From: Bolinopsis microptera | Taxonomy: Eukaryota > Ctenophora > Tentaculata > Lobata > Bolinopsidae | DNA: 64,000 bases | Direction: 5' to 3' | NCBI RefSeq assembly: GCF_026151205.1 | Contig: NC_087082.1 | Location: 9,742,901-9,806,900, forward strand | Part shown: positions 1-10,955 of the stretch, piece after piece | How positions within the stretch are numbered: the first letter of the stretch is position 1 | Layout: every line of letters starts with the position of its first letter | Made by a program: the position numbers and the translations under genes | The notes under the pieces: model-generated | What the model was told of the DNA's origin: nothing | The model's input: the letters and a program-made list of their open reading frames with translations, nothing else | Database searches by the model: none

Positions 1-334
1 AGGGTGTGTGTCGAACTGGGGTGCGTGTGCCATATAGGTTATAATTACTCCCAAATGTTGTAATACAAAGCCAGAAATAGTAATCCACAATGCGTATGAA
101 TATATTTATTCTAAGAATATGCGAAAATGCTTTGTGATACATCCAACGACGTTAAATTGCATACAGGACAATTTTCTTCAAATGATTTCAAGTCACGAAA
201 TGTGCTCGTAGATTTATGAGCAGCAATCTCAGACTTGGATTCTTGAATTATTATATAACTTTATTCAAATCAAAAATAGAACATAAATAAAGATCTGATT
301 AGTAGCTAGAAAAAAATAAATACTGATACACAAG
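1..334. other. AT-rich non-coding sequence
   Basis: No gene, RNA or clear repeat was recognised here. The stretch is AT-rich and precedes the LINE-like fragment. Confidence 0.4.
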
Positions 335-602
335 CTATAACAATTTCTTCCATCCCACTCCATCAGAGGCTAAAAGTCTTAAACTGTAAAAATCGTCTAT
401 ATTTACAAATGGAATGTTCCTACTACCTAAATCAAATTTAATAGTCCTAAGCAAGTTCGACTGGTGTCTGCCTACTCTACCCTTTTTAGTACTCTGACTC
501 TCTACTGCAAAATGTAATGCAAGCTGTGCAGGTGAGTTGTTATCACTGCGAAGGACATGTCCGAGCATCCTCCATCGTGCACATGAAACTGTATTCCATT
601 TT
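335..602 (-). pseudogene. Non-LTR retrotransposon (LINE) C-terminal fragment
   Basis: A minus-strand reading frame of about 85 codons carries the tail seen at the C-terminus of many LINE polyproteins: ARWRMLGHVLR, then a spaced SP..LAL element, a basic KKGRVGRHQ stretch, and a final LR.LASD..GWKKLL followed by a stop. No endonuclease or reverse transcriptase core is present upstream on the minus strand (higher coordinates), so this is a truncated relic. The family assignment rests on remembered motif patterns; the clade is not determined. Confidence 0.55.
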
Positions 603-1256
603 TTTTTTAATTACAGGTTTTCCAGCCGATCGGTTTAAAACGATATCAAGAAGAAATCTGCTTGAAAAATGGAAATTAGCCGCCGGAGTAAACCACGAAA
701 CCGACACTGGATCAAAATCTTCAATATTTGTGCTATGGATCTGTGCTTAATCCATATGTAATATGTACGTCATGATGATGGAAGAGGCAGCGATCAGTTT
801 TTGAAATTATCAAATGTATAGATCAAGTGTATGGATATAATATACTTATAGCAGCAAAAAACTAGTGAAAGGTTCATTTTCAGGCTAACTCTTAGCATTA
901 GCAAAGAAAAGCACTAATGTAGTAGACTGTATCGAAAAGCAATAAATACATGGTTATCAACGTGAGCTTAAAGTCAACGATCGACCAATAATATGTTATC
1001 GAATTCATTATTATTTCGATACATGCAGCACGTGACCCGCCGAGCTTCCTATTATAAATGTTAAAGTTGGTCACGGTACTTGCAGGTGCTCTGCGCAAGT
1101 TAATAATCCCTTATTGTATAGATATATACTGTTTTTAAAGCGGGAAATCCAATTAAAGCGTTGTCAAGAGTATAAAGAACTGACGAGTGATTAGCCCCAA
1201 TATATTTGGAGGGGGTTCTAACAAAAATCGCGGCCCAGCAAAAAATCTGCGTCCTA
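603..1256. other. Non-coding, no recognised feature
   Basis: Only short reading frames without recognisable motifs occur here. Nothing is supported as a gene or repeat. Confidence 0.35.
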
Positions 1257-1365
1257 CTTCGTAAAGTGCTTTCATTGTTGAAGATCTATATATTATAAAA
1301 ATATATATAGATCCTCAACAATGGAAGCAGCAAACAACAAGCACTTTTAGTTACGAGAGCTTTGG
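1257..1365. repeat. Imperfect inverted repeat (hairpin)
   Basis: The two arms fold on each other around a central AT stretch near 1,295-1,305. GTAAAGTGCTT on the left pairs with AAGCACTTTTAGTTAC on the right, and TTCATTGTTGAAGATC pairs with GATCCTCAACAATGGAA, with a small extra bulge on the right arm. It could be a tiny MITE or a structured transcript. No terminal target duplication was found. Confidence 0.6.
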
Positions 1366-1822
1366 TATCGTTACATGATACCTAGCCCTCCCAATATGCA
1401 GCATGACACTCAACAGCTCAGCCTCAACTGCCTTTACTAGATCCCTACTTGATCTATTTTAGCTTTACAAAAGGACCATCTGTTGTGACAAGAATGGATC
1501 AGCTTATAGAAGGGAAATCAATCTATGAGCAGAGAATGTATTATTTTATAAAAGACATCCATAGGCCGATTTAAGGTACCTTTTCGAACCTTATACAATT
1601 ATATGGGCGGACATTTATACGTAGACGGACATAATTTTGGGCCACCATCAATATATAAAACCGGCTGTAAGAACTCTTACTAAATTTCAATACCGTCCAC
1701 TCCTTACTCTTTAAGCATAACGGGTCCCTGAGCTGCAAGCACATATGTGATATGGGTGAGCGATTGAACAAAAGCTAAATAGATCTCAGTATCTGCAAGC
1801 GCATTACTAATTACGTGTATGC

Positions 1823-1957
1823 AAATATTAAATATTAAATATTAAATATTAAATATTAAATATTAAATATTAAATATTAAATATTAAATATTAAATATTA
1901 AATATTAAATATTAAATATTAAATATTAAATATTAAATATTAAATATTAAATATTAA
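1823..1957. repeat. Heptamer microsatellite AAATATT
   Basis: About 19 uninterrupted copies of the 7-base unit AAATATT. No gene overlaps it. Confidence 0.95.
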
Positions 1958-2300
1958 AGGCACTATCGACTAATCGACCTCGGACTTTAAATCACTAAAC
2001 TTTTCGCCGATCTATCTTAAAAATGTTAAAAACATTACTAAAGCGATTTGTAATCGTTTATAAACGGTGTGTTTATAAGCCAGTTCATTATCAAAAGCAA
2101 CAGGCGTGAGAAGCACCGGCCATGAAATTAATCGCTTTTAATACAATGTGATCACCGTACGATGGCCCATTAGTAATCACTAGCGTAACATTCAAACCAT
2201 AATCGATAACCCTGGAGGGGGATTTATTTAAAACATATAAGCGATACGAAAAGATTGTATTAGCAGGAGCTTTCAAAATACATGTGTAAATCGTCTTCAG

Positions 2301-3039
2301 CTCGATAAGTCAACCTATAATGAGAAGTACGTACGGTACTGGGCTTAAAGTACGTACGGTACAGCAACTTTTAAAAGTACGTACCGTACAGGCCCTATAG
2401 GGTACAGCCTTTTTTGGGAAAAAATGTTACTTTTTTCAAAGTCAGTGGAGTACTTGCAATGTTCCTTCAGTATTATCATAATTTTATTTGAGGTAGTATT
2501 CGAAGAGAAACATGAATTATTAAGATAGTAAATTAACAGTGAGAGATAAAAATGAGCAGTGACAGATAAAATCAGTATCACATTTTAATGTGCTTATTGG
2601 AGTAAATAAACACTAGTTTTTCAGCAAGCTGAGGCTTCAGCCTCAGCCTTCCTTTATTCATAAGATATTCGTAGTCTCTAAAGTTTGTTTCACACAATGA
2701 CGATGCGCTCAAATTCGCGTAAACAACATCTGCCAACTTTTTCAACCAACATATAATAGTTCAAAGCGCCAAAATCCAATGTCACATGGTCCAACCCTTC
2801 TGGAACATTCTTGGGCGCACGTATTGTACAACTGCTCTAAATCTAATGGTATAAATTTAAATGCAGCGATGAGCGAATTCAGCTTCCATGAAAGTTGTCG
2901 TGTGAACGTGGTTTTTGTGCATTTTTTTGCAATTGCAAGCACTGTACCTTTCAGCCCAAGTTTAAAAGTATGTACCGTACTACAGCTATTTTTAAAGGTA
3001 CGTACCGTACGTATTTCTCATCTTAGAAGTCAACTCGAT
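2301..3039. mobile_element. Non-autonomous inverted-repeat element (about 0.74 kb)
   Basis: The left end (CTCGATAAGTCAACCTATAA, then GAGAAGTACGTACGGTAC) is repeated in reverse complement at the right end (2,990-3,039), with a few mismatches. Several further GTACGTACGGTAC-type palindromic blocks sit just inside both ends. There is no transposase-like reading frame inside. This matches a MITE or foldback-type element; a target-site duplication could not be defined, so the superfamily is unknown. Confidence 0.5.
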
Positions 3040-4118
3040 TGTTAGGGAGGATTAAAATACCAGTACACCACCCGGTGCTCAGGCATAGTCACATAGAGCT
3101 GCATAATTCAGTAAGTCAGTCACCACTAGTTGTATACCACTAACCACTGCAACAAACTATTATATCACGATCGAATCAGCTGATACAGTAAAGTTAACGA
3201 AACAGCTCAAATGAAATGTCGATTAAGCAGTGTATAATAGTAATATACAGCTCCGAATAACTGACAACTAGTATATATACAAATACAATAACCACCAGTG
3301 TCCAGTAAGAGACAGAGAAAGAGAACAATGTCCTACCACTCATCATACTCACCGGTGTATCAGCGTATAATTGTGGACTGTGTGGATACTACTTTATCAT
3401 ACTAATTCAACTACAGTAGAGGCGATAGCAACTGCTACTTGTTGATATTAAACTTTTGTTATTAATTTATTTATATTTTTCCACAGAAGTAAACTTTTAA
3501 TGTATATCTCCATACGAGGGATAATGGGTGTCGACTGTAAAGTCACATCACCATATTACAATCAACCATCATACTCAGCCGAGATGAGTTAAGAAATTTA
3601 TCCAAAAATTGTTCACTTTTTATCCAACTTACCAAAATTACTTTTTAACTGTTCTTGCGTGTAATGTTTAACAAACTTTTTCTTAGTATTAAAATATTGC
3701 CAAAGGGGGCTCCGGGGCTATGAAGTGTTAATAACAGTTAATTCTCCATACAGTCCCCAAATAAATTATACCGCGACTTTTCGCGTTGGATTCCCCCTTG
3801 CTTTTGCGAGCAGAGAGGGATACTGTTTCTACCAGGTAACTAGGTAGGTAACAGGTAACTTGGTAACAGGTAACTACAGGTAACTGAGTCTCGAGCATTA
3901 CATACCTTGGATCAGATTGTACATGTAACGACACTGCACAATCTTAAAGATACAAGAAAACCAGTACTTCACTATGAATACACAAAGATCATTGTAGTTG
4001 TAGCACTACAAACAGCAAACAAAACGACCGTGGTCTATGTTAACCTCCTATTGGTATTAAAGTACAGTCGTTTAGGTATCCATTAAGCCATTAGCACATG
4101 ATGCTCTCTGCTCTCTAG
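3040..4118. other. Non-coding spacer
   Basis: I see no gene. Small local repeats such as GGTAACAGGTAACT near 3,835-3,885 are the only structure. Short reading frames here lack recognisable motifs. Confidence 0.35.
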
Positions 4119-4900
4119 GTTCTATATAATCAGTATGTAGTGCGGATACAGTGTACACACGCTCACTAGGTTCTATATAATCAGTATGTAGTGCGGATAC
4201 AGTGTACACATGCTCACTAGGTTCTATATAATCAGTATGTAGTGCGGATACAGTGTACACATGCTCACTAGGTTCTATATAATCAGTATGTACTTGTAGT
4301 GCGGATACAGTGTACACATGCTCACTAGGTTCTATATAATCAGTATGTAGTGCGGATACAGTGTACACACGCTCACTATGTTCTATATAATTTAATCAGT
4401 ATGCGGATACAGTGTACACATGCTCACTAGGTTCTATATAATCAGTATGTAGTGCGGCAGGGACAAAAGGATTTCGCGGCATGTACGAAATCGCGAAATT
4501 TCCCATTCTCCGCGACAAATTTTATGTATAGTTTAATGTATAGCCTGTTAAATTTCGCGGTACCGCGATTTTTGGCCAAAATAATCGCGAAATCCTTTTG
4601 TCCCTGTAGTGCGGATACAGTGTACACATGCTCACTAGGTTCTATATAATCAGTATGTACTTGTAGTGCGGATACAGTGTACACATGCTCACTAGGTTCT
4701 ATATAATCAGTATGTAGTGCGGATACAGTGTACACATGCTCACTAGGTTCTATATAATCAGTAAGTAGTGCGGATACAGTGTACACATGCTCTCTAGGTT
4801 CTATATAATCAGTATGTATACTTGTAGTGCGGATACAGTGAACACACGCTCACTATGTTCTATATAATCTGTATTCGGATACAGTGTACACATGCTCTCT
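4119..4900. repeat. 51-bp minisatellite
   Basis: Tandem copies of a roughly 51-base unit (core GCGGATACAGTGTACAC, then GCTCACTAGGTTCTATATAA). Some units have 3-6 base insertions or truncations. Because 51 is divisible by three, spurious repetitive reading frames arise on the minus strand; they have no sign of being genes. The array is interrupted by a MITE at 4,458-4,606. Confidence 0.9.
4458..4606. mobile_element. hAT-type MITE (149 bp) with 8-bp target duplication
   Basis: The element has 21-bp perfect terminal inverted repeats beginning CAGGGACAAAAGGATTTCG. It is flanked on both sides by the 8-base direct repeat TAGTGCGG (4,450-4,457 and 4,607-4,614), which is part of the host minisatellite unit. 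An 8-bp duplication and a CAGGG terminus are hallmarks of hAT transposons. It encodes no transposase, so it is non-autonomous. It must have inserted after the minisatellite existed. Confidence 0.85.
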
Positions 4901-5414
4901 AGTGGACATTGCTCTCCCGAGACTCTATATATTGACCTTTAACATCTAGGTTTGTATTATATGGAGCGAACCAGTGCAGAGTGGACCCTCTTTACTTATA
5001 AAAATTTAAAAGTAAATAGAGGGCGCCGTGGGTGTCTTAACGTTTTAATCTTACTGTTTCTGTTTTATATGATTAACCACGCCTGTTTTGGAGACTGAAA
5101 GAAGGTATTTGTTTGTAGATTAAATGGTATTTGTTTGTTTATAACCTACCACGACCGTCAACCCCGGACCCAGTCTCACTCTCACGCGCCGAACTGCACG
5201 CCTCGTTCGCGTATAGCCGGGTTTGAAACAAATATTTACGGGTATCATCCGTAAAATATTTTTAATCATCAATCTGCATGCAAAATAGAATGAACGACTG
5301 CTTCAAAGTTTATTAACTACTGGGTTGAAGTGCTTCCACTAAATCGCTTGCCCAAATCATAGAAAATTCTTGTGAAAAGGTACTGAGGGTATGAAAATAA
5401 TTTTAATAATAATC
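4901..5414. other. Non-coding spacer
   Basis: No gene recognised. The piece around 5,190-5,260 (ACGCGCCGA, then GAAACAAATATTTACGGGTATCA) resembles 20,930-21,000, suggesting a dispersed repeat. Confidence 0.35.
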
Positions 5415-5625
5415 GGTGTATTTTTGGACGCTGATTCCGAATCACCCGTGTTATGGGAGATTTATGGAGAGTTTATATTATAATTATATGGGCAAAAAAT
5501 TTTTTTGGTGGCCCGGGTTAAGGTTAGGGTCGAAAACCATATTAAATCGATGTATATTTAAACGTACGTTTCGAAATTTTGTTGTTGATCGAACGAGTTA
5601 TCGGCGAAAAACTGTTTTGCGGTCG
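5415..5625. repeat. Dispersed repeat copy A
   Basis: This shares GACGCTGATTC.GAATCACCC and, about 150 bases later, GGCGAAAAACTGT with 20,250-20,340, where the two blocks are closer together. The presence of the same ordered blocks at two distant sites indicates an old dispersed element. The short reading frame running through it is not supported as a gene. Confidence 0.45.
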
Positions 5626-5901
5626 AGCGGGAAGAAGCTCGCAGCACTCAGCAGAAAGCTTAACAAAACGAAAATTCATATTTTCCAATTTCTGTCGCAT
5701 TTTTAAATATGAAAATTTCTGAACACAGATTTGACAGATTCAAGGTTGGACATTTTTCCCAGAGATTAATTAGTAAATTAATTGATGATGGTATGAAACC
5801 AAATTTAGGTACTGGAAATCAAAATCCCGAAGAGAATTGGAAAATCACATTGTCCCATTCTCTGTCCCATTTTTAGTTTTTGAAGATGAAATTTCCGGGG
5901 A

Positions 5902-6930
5902 AAATGGGCGATTAGGTTTGGCCTCTATACGGCCACTATACAGCCTCTATACGGCCTCTATATGGCCTTTATACGGCCTCTACACGGCCACTATACGGCC
6001 TTTACACGGCCTCTAGCCGGCTAGTGACCACAAAGTGGCTACTAACCGGCTACTAGGCGGTCACTAGCCGGCTTCTAACCGGCACTTAGCTACGTTATAA
6101 AGAAGACCCGCTTATTCGAGGTTCCAAACCGGCTACTAATCGGCCACTACTTGCTATTTTCCGATTAGTTGCAGTCAAATAGTCACAGCAGGTCACAATT
6201 TAACTTTGATTCTTTCTTACAGCAATCAAGGATCTGAGAATATTCCGGTAGACACGTCTTCCGCCCCGAGGTTTGAGACCTGGAACGGATCAAGGGACCC
6301 CTAAGGAACAAATTTGGCTTGGGTAGACTTTCTGAATTATATGGGGCAGTTTTGCGCGTGAGGACTTTGAAACCAGGTTCTACCCCACTAAATATGATGA
6401 TTCTGATCATTTTCATAGTTGATCTCCTTTCTCCAATCAGAAGTGGAGATATGTGGGTTTAGAAATCACGAAAGCGCCAAAAAAGGGCGTGGTCAATTGC
6501 TCAAAACTGCCCTATATTCAGAAAGTAGTCTACCCAAGCCAAATTTGTTCCTTAGGGGTCCCTAAGTGCCGGTTAGTAGCCGGCTAGTGACCGGCTAGTG
6601 GCCGGTTATAGTAGCCACTTTGTGGCTTAAAATATCTTTTAAGTGGCCGTATAAAGGCCGTATAGTGGCCGTATAGAGGCCGTATAGTGGCCGTATAGTG
6701 GCCGTATAAAGGCCGTATAGAGGCCGTATAAAGGCTGTATAAAGGCCGTATAAAGGCCGTATAGAGGCCGTGTAGAGGCCGTATAAAGGCCGTATAGTGG
6801 CCGTGTAGGGGCCGTATAAAGGCCATTTGGAGGCCGTATAGAGGCCGTATAGAGGCCGTATAGAGGCCGTATAGAGGCCGTATAGAGGCCGTATAGTGGC
6901 CGTATAGAGGCCAAACCTAATCGCCCATTT
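5902..6930. mobile_element. Foldback-type element with tandem-repeat arms
   Basis: The outer ends are inverted copies: AAAATGGGCGATTAGGTTTG at the left and its reverse complement at 6,909-6,928. Each arm continues with tandem 12-base units of the type GGCCTCTATACG in opposite orientation (5,918-6,015 and 6,640-6,915), then with inverted GGCTAGTGACC.. and CACAAAGTGGC blocks. Deeper blocks near 6,290-6,350 and 6,500-6,560 are also inverted copies. Long terminal inverted repeats built from short tandem units resemble Drosophila Foldback elements. There is no transposase, and no clear target duplication was found. Confidence 0.65.
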
Positions 6931-7048
6931 TAGCCCACTATTATAAATGGCACAATTGAGGTGCTGGAAGTTTGATTTCGGTCGGAGTTCAAAGTAAATT
7001 TGGTTTTTAAATGTTTATTGTTTTGCGTTTCTTAGGTATTTGAAGAAA

Positions 7049-10000
7049 ACACATTGATTGCAAAAATTCATTCTGTCAAACAAAACTGTTAATGAAGGGA
7101 ATTCTATACATTGCAATTTGTAATCATCCGAAAGGTTGAACAATCAATATCCGTGATTTCCCTGGCCATTATTTCACGCTGCATCAGTATGGGCTTATAC
7201 AATTACGAAAACCAAAACATTCTGGTAAGTTCTTTAAAACACAAAAAAAGTTCTTTAAAACACAAAAAATAAAAACACATTGATTGCAAAAATTCATTCT
7301 GTCAAACAAAACTGTTAATGAAGGGAATTCTATACATGAGTATTATACCCAACATTGACCGGCGAACTGATAGCTACTTCAGAAGCAATGAAACTACAAT
7401 CTTCTAGATAAAATGAGTCATAGTACTTTCAGCCGGAGCCATCATAAGTGACATAAATCTAAAAGATAGTATGGTTAGTTTCTAAATATAAACTCAAACT
7501 CTGAAAAGGAAACTGCCGTGAAATATGAAACATCAATAAAAGGACCAATTATTTAAAAAAATAATTTATGGAAAGCCCCTCAGACAAAATAAAAATCAAT
7601 TATGCAATAAAGGAATCTTAAAAGGGTTTGTACTATTCATTCCTGAGGGGCGGAGGGAATTTAAGGCATGTATATATCGGTGCTCCTTAACATCTAAACT
7701 ACTAGGACTTGAATTTTCTAGGATACACACTGAAACACTATTGTTAAAATTTTCCTTCTGAGTCAGTCCATGCTCTATATGGAGGTGGAGTCCTACGCAG
7801 TTTGAGTCATCATCCGTGTCAACCTTTTGCCCACTGATGATCTTGTAGAATGCTCTTCTGTGTTCGCCAAACCTTACCCGTAGCATTCTGGTGGATTTGC
7901 CTACGTATGGTTTCTCACACAGTTTACATCTGATCAAATATATGATGTTGTAAGTGATGCATGTACCTGGTGCTGGTTTTACCCGTTTCCCATTGATGCT
8001 GATTTGTGTAGCACTATCAATAGACTCACACGTTGCACAGTTCTTCTTTCTACACGGCCTTGTTTGACCATGCTTATTCCCCAGAGCTATTTCTTTCACC
8101 TTAACCAACCGGCTTTTGAGGTTGCTTCCTGTTTTCTTGACAAATTGGAAGAACTTTTTGCCATTCTTCTTTTCTTCAAGGGTGTTACTCTGTTGTTTTG
8201 AGTCACTCAGGTTACAAAAACTTCTGGTCTTCTTTAAGTTCTCCTCATACTTTTTCACTGTGGTGACAATGTCAGAGTCACTTCCGTAGGTTGAGACAAC
8301 CCTTATTGGTAGGATCTCTGGCTTCAGTGTGTTGTCCTTGGGAGGTCTTCGTTCAAGGTTTCTTTCGGAGTTGAGAACTTTTTTGCTAATGTTGTTCACC
8401 ATTTTTGAGGGATAAGCAGCTGCCTTGAATGCTTGGCTTAATTCACTCAATCTGGTTTCCAGTCGTTCTTGTGAGTTGATTATTCTCCTGAGTCTGATAC
8501 ACTGGCTGTAAACTATTCCACTATAAATGTGGTTTGGATGTGCACTGCTAAAATGTAGATAGCTCCTTGAATCTGTTTCCTTGATATGGAGGTCAGTTTG
8601 TAAGTTTCCCTCAGGGTCGAAACAAAACTCGATATCTAGAAAAGCCACAGGCGTGCCAACTTCCTTCCATTGGGATTCGTCAATGAGTAGCCCATATTCT
8701 TTCAAGGATTTGTTTACATCGGAAATCCACTGGTCAAATTTCCTTTCAGTGCTGTAGAAGAAACCTGCACCATCGTCAATGTACCGTCTTACAGTCCTGA
8801 CTCTCTTCATCATGTCAGTGTTACTGTAAACGCATTTGTTCATTACATAAAATACAGTTATGTTGGCCAACTGCACACACAGACTTCCACCTGTAGGCAC
8901 TCCGTTCTTTTGGACGTACCACTTGTCTTCGAAGCATCCAATAGAGGATCTTAGACTGATATCAACGAGGTCGACCAGCCAATCACAGAGTGCTGGTGTC
9001 CAGTCTGGTCTGGTGGTATTCATTGCATGATGAACGGCTTCCTTGACAAGTTCAGGGTTTAATGAGTCGTAGAGAGCTTTGAAGTCGAAAGTGAAAGCTC
9101 GGAGGGCTCGTTTGTCTGTTTCAACTTCATTGCATACTTCAAGCCATCTCAGTGCGTCCGTTGAGTCAGTCAGTAAGTCTTCGCAATAGTCCTTTTCAAG
9201 ATTTTTGAAGTACTCACTGGCCAAGAAGACATCACTCCTTTTTGCTATTCCTTCCTGTAGTGCAGTGACTAGTCTCACAGGGGGCTCTATGCCTGGCACA
9301 AGGTCTTTTCTCTTCAATTTGTGGATCTTCAAACTCGGGTAAAAGTAGGCTTTTCCTGGCTTGAAATGTGAAGAAGTGCTCTTTGCATTGGTCTTATCTT
9401 TCCCCTCTTTTGTGCTATCATTATCAGAAACACCCATGACACTTTTTGCAGTCATCGGATGGATAAAACCTTTCTCTTTACCTTCAACCCATTTGAGGAA
9501 TAACTCATGGTGTAATGTTTGGGTGAGATCTTCCTTCAGTTCAGTATAGATATTCGGGTTTTGGAGCTTCTCAAGTGTCTTCTTCCTTAGTGTCTCTGGG
9601 TTGATAATGATCACTGCACCTCCTTTATCAGCTTGAACAACGGATAGTTTTCCCTCATTGTTCATGCACTCAAGCCATTTTAGGCCCTCAGTCTCTTCCT
9701 TTGACAAGTTCTTCTTTGTGTCGCCTCTTGTAGTTTTCTGAATGGTCAATCTCTGGTCAAGGTCCGCCTCCATACTCTTCACAATATCATTAACACTACT
9801 GTCATCTGATGACTGTGATGAATAGTATGATTTTTGGTAGAGTTTTGGTGGTATTTGGGGCAGATTCGGGGTTTCAAACTGGTCATTGCTGTTAAGTGAC
9901 TGATTTGAAGACTGAAGGATCCTGTTCGTTGTTAAACGCATGTCCAATCTTGTTCCTTCAACATCAAGAGAAGGTGTAGGTACAAAGCCCAACCCTTTTC

Positions 10001-10955
10001 CAAGTACACACACAGCCCCGGGTGGGACAGGTTCATTCACAAGGATGACAACACTTCCGTCCTTTATGAGTCTTTTGGCTTCTTTCTCAGTTCGTCTTCT
10101 GTTTATCTGCTGTCGGTTCTTAAAATTCACACGCTTCTTATTTCCCTCAATGAGTTGAAGAGTTTTTAATGTTTTTCTTGGCCACCTCTTCCACTCAGTT
10201 TCCTCTTGTTGTTTGTAGAAATCAAGTTTGTTTTGGTGTTTCTCCTTGGTTCTCTTAACCTCAGAGGGGACTAACGGGATTTTTTCGTGTGCACCAGCCT
10301 TAAAAACAGAGGCCATGTGTTTGATTTCATTCAGTTTGTTTTTGATGGCCTCTCCTAACATCAGTGTCTCTAGTACAGAAAAATGTTTAAGTTTAGATGC
10401 ATCAGGGATAGTAGGGGCTCCTTTAACCCGAAGGGATGGTGGTGGGCGTTTCAATTTCACGCAGTTTCTCAAGAATTTCAGTTTCATTTTCAGCAACTGA
10501 AGTTTCTGGAAGACTGTTTTTTCTCCTGTTTGAGAGTTCTCTAAGAGGTGGCTTTCATCATTTTGATTCACAATGGGTTGGGTCTTCCCATTGTCTAGAG
10601 AAAAATCGGGCTCCAGAACCATAAGCGCCAGGTTGTCCAAAACGGTTAAATCACAAGAGTATTATACCCAACATTGACCGGCGAACTGATAGCTACTTCA
10701 GAAGCAATGAAACTACAATCTTCTAGATAAAATGAGTCATAGTACTTTCAGCCGGAGCCATCATAAGTGACATAAATCTAAAAGATAGTATGGAATTCTA
10801 TACATTGTAATTTGTAATCATCCGAAAGGTTGAACAATCAATATCCGTGATTTCCCTGACCAATATTTCACGCTGCATCAATATGGGCTTATACAATTAC
10901 GAAAACCAAAACATTCTGGTAAAGTTTTTTTAAACACAAAAAATTAACATTAAAA
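7049..10955 (-). mobile_element. Penelope-like retroelement, apparently full length
   Basis: The central reading frame (7,596-10,640) is flanked by repeated sequence in direct orientation. A block of about 135 bp occurs at 7,338-7,473 and 10,659-10,793. A second block of about 120-160 bp occurs at 7,101-7,225 and 10,794-10,955. The left side also carries a short block twice (about 7,049-7,106 and 7,275-7,337), so that end is partly tandem. This arrangement fits the pseudo-LTRs described for Penelope-like elements. The near identity of the copies implies fairly recent insertion. Confidence 0.85.
7596..10640 (-). CDS. Penelope-like reverse transcriptase with GIY-YIG endonuclease
   Basis: This 1,014-residue protein copies element RNA into DNA at sites nicked by its own endonuclease. 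Visible motifs in order: ADKGGAVIIIN (337-347) and YFYPSLKIHK (432-441), both typical of Penelope RTs; RT motif A FDFKALYDSL (518-527); motif B GVPTGGSL (580-587); catalytic YIDD (620-623); the HFSSAHPNHIYSGI block (696-709); a Cys cluster CRKKNCATC (863-871); and a C-terminal GIY-YIG domain with IYLI..C..C....YVGKS (about 900-916), RFGEHR (923-928) and EHRYIHALNSLRP (986-998). All catalytic residues I can place are intact and there is no frameshift, so the element may be competent. Methionine 1 lies just after the upstream terminal repeat, supporting this start. Confidence 0.93.
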   Translation of the reverse strand: MDNLALMVLEPDFSLDNGKTQPIVNQNDESHLLENSQTGEKTVFQKLQLLKMKLKFLRNCVKLKRPPPSLRVKGAPTIPDASKLKHFSVLETLMLGEAIKNKLNEIKHMASVFKAGAHEKIPLVPSEVKRTKEKHQNKLDFYKQQEETEWKRWPRKTLKTLQLIEGNKKRVNFKNRQQINRRRTEKEAKRLIKDGSVVILVNEPVPPGAVCVLGKGLGFVPTPSLDVEGTRLDMRLTTNRILQSSNQSLNSNDQFETPNLPQIPPKLYQKSYYSSQSSDDSSVNDIVKSMEADLDQRLTIQKTTRGDTKKNLSKEETEGLKWLECMNNEGKLSVVQADKGGAVIIINPETLRKKTLEKLQNPNIYTELKEDLTQTLHHELFLKWVEGKEKGFIHPMTAKSVMGVSDNDSTKEGKDKTNAKSTSSHFKPGKAYFYPSLKIHKLKRKDLVPGIEPPVRLVTALQEGIAKRSDVFLASEYFKNLEKDYCEDLLTDSTDALRWLEVCNEVETDKRALRAFTFDFKALYDSLNPELVKEAVHHAMNTTRPDWTPALCDWLVDLVDISLRSSIGCFEDKWYVQKNGVPTGGSLCVQLANITVFYVMNKCVYSNTDMMKRVRTVRRYIDDGAGFFYSTERKFDQWISDVNKSLKEYGLLIDESQWKEVGTPVAFLDIEFCFDPEGNLQTDLHIKETDSRSYLHFSSAHPNHIYSGIVYSQCIRLRRIINSQERLETRLSELSQAFKAAAYPSKMVNNISKKVLNSERNLERRPPKDNTLKPEILPIRVVSTYGSDSDIVTTVKKYEENLKKTRSFCNLSDSKQQSNTLEEKKNGKKFFQFVKKTGSNLKSRLVKVKEIALGNKHGQTRPCRKKNCATCESIDSATQISINGKRVKPAPGTCITYNIIYLIRCKLCEKPYVGKSTRMLRVRFGEHRRAFYKIISGQKVDTDDDSNCVGLHLHIEHGLTQKENFNNSVSVCILENSSPSSLDVKEHRYIHALNSLRPSGMNSTNPFKIPLLHN

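Noticed and set aside
4072..4786. Repetitive open frames in the 51-bp minisatellite
   Set aside because: The 17-codon periodicity follows directly from the DNA repeat. There is no start context, homology or non-repetitive flank.
6584..6914. Repetitive open frames rich in Arg-Pro-Leu-Tyr within the foldback element
   Set aside because: These arise from the 12-base tandem units of the element arm.
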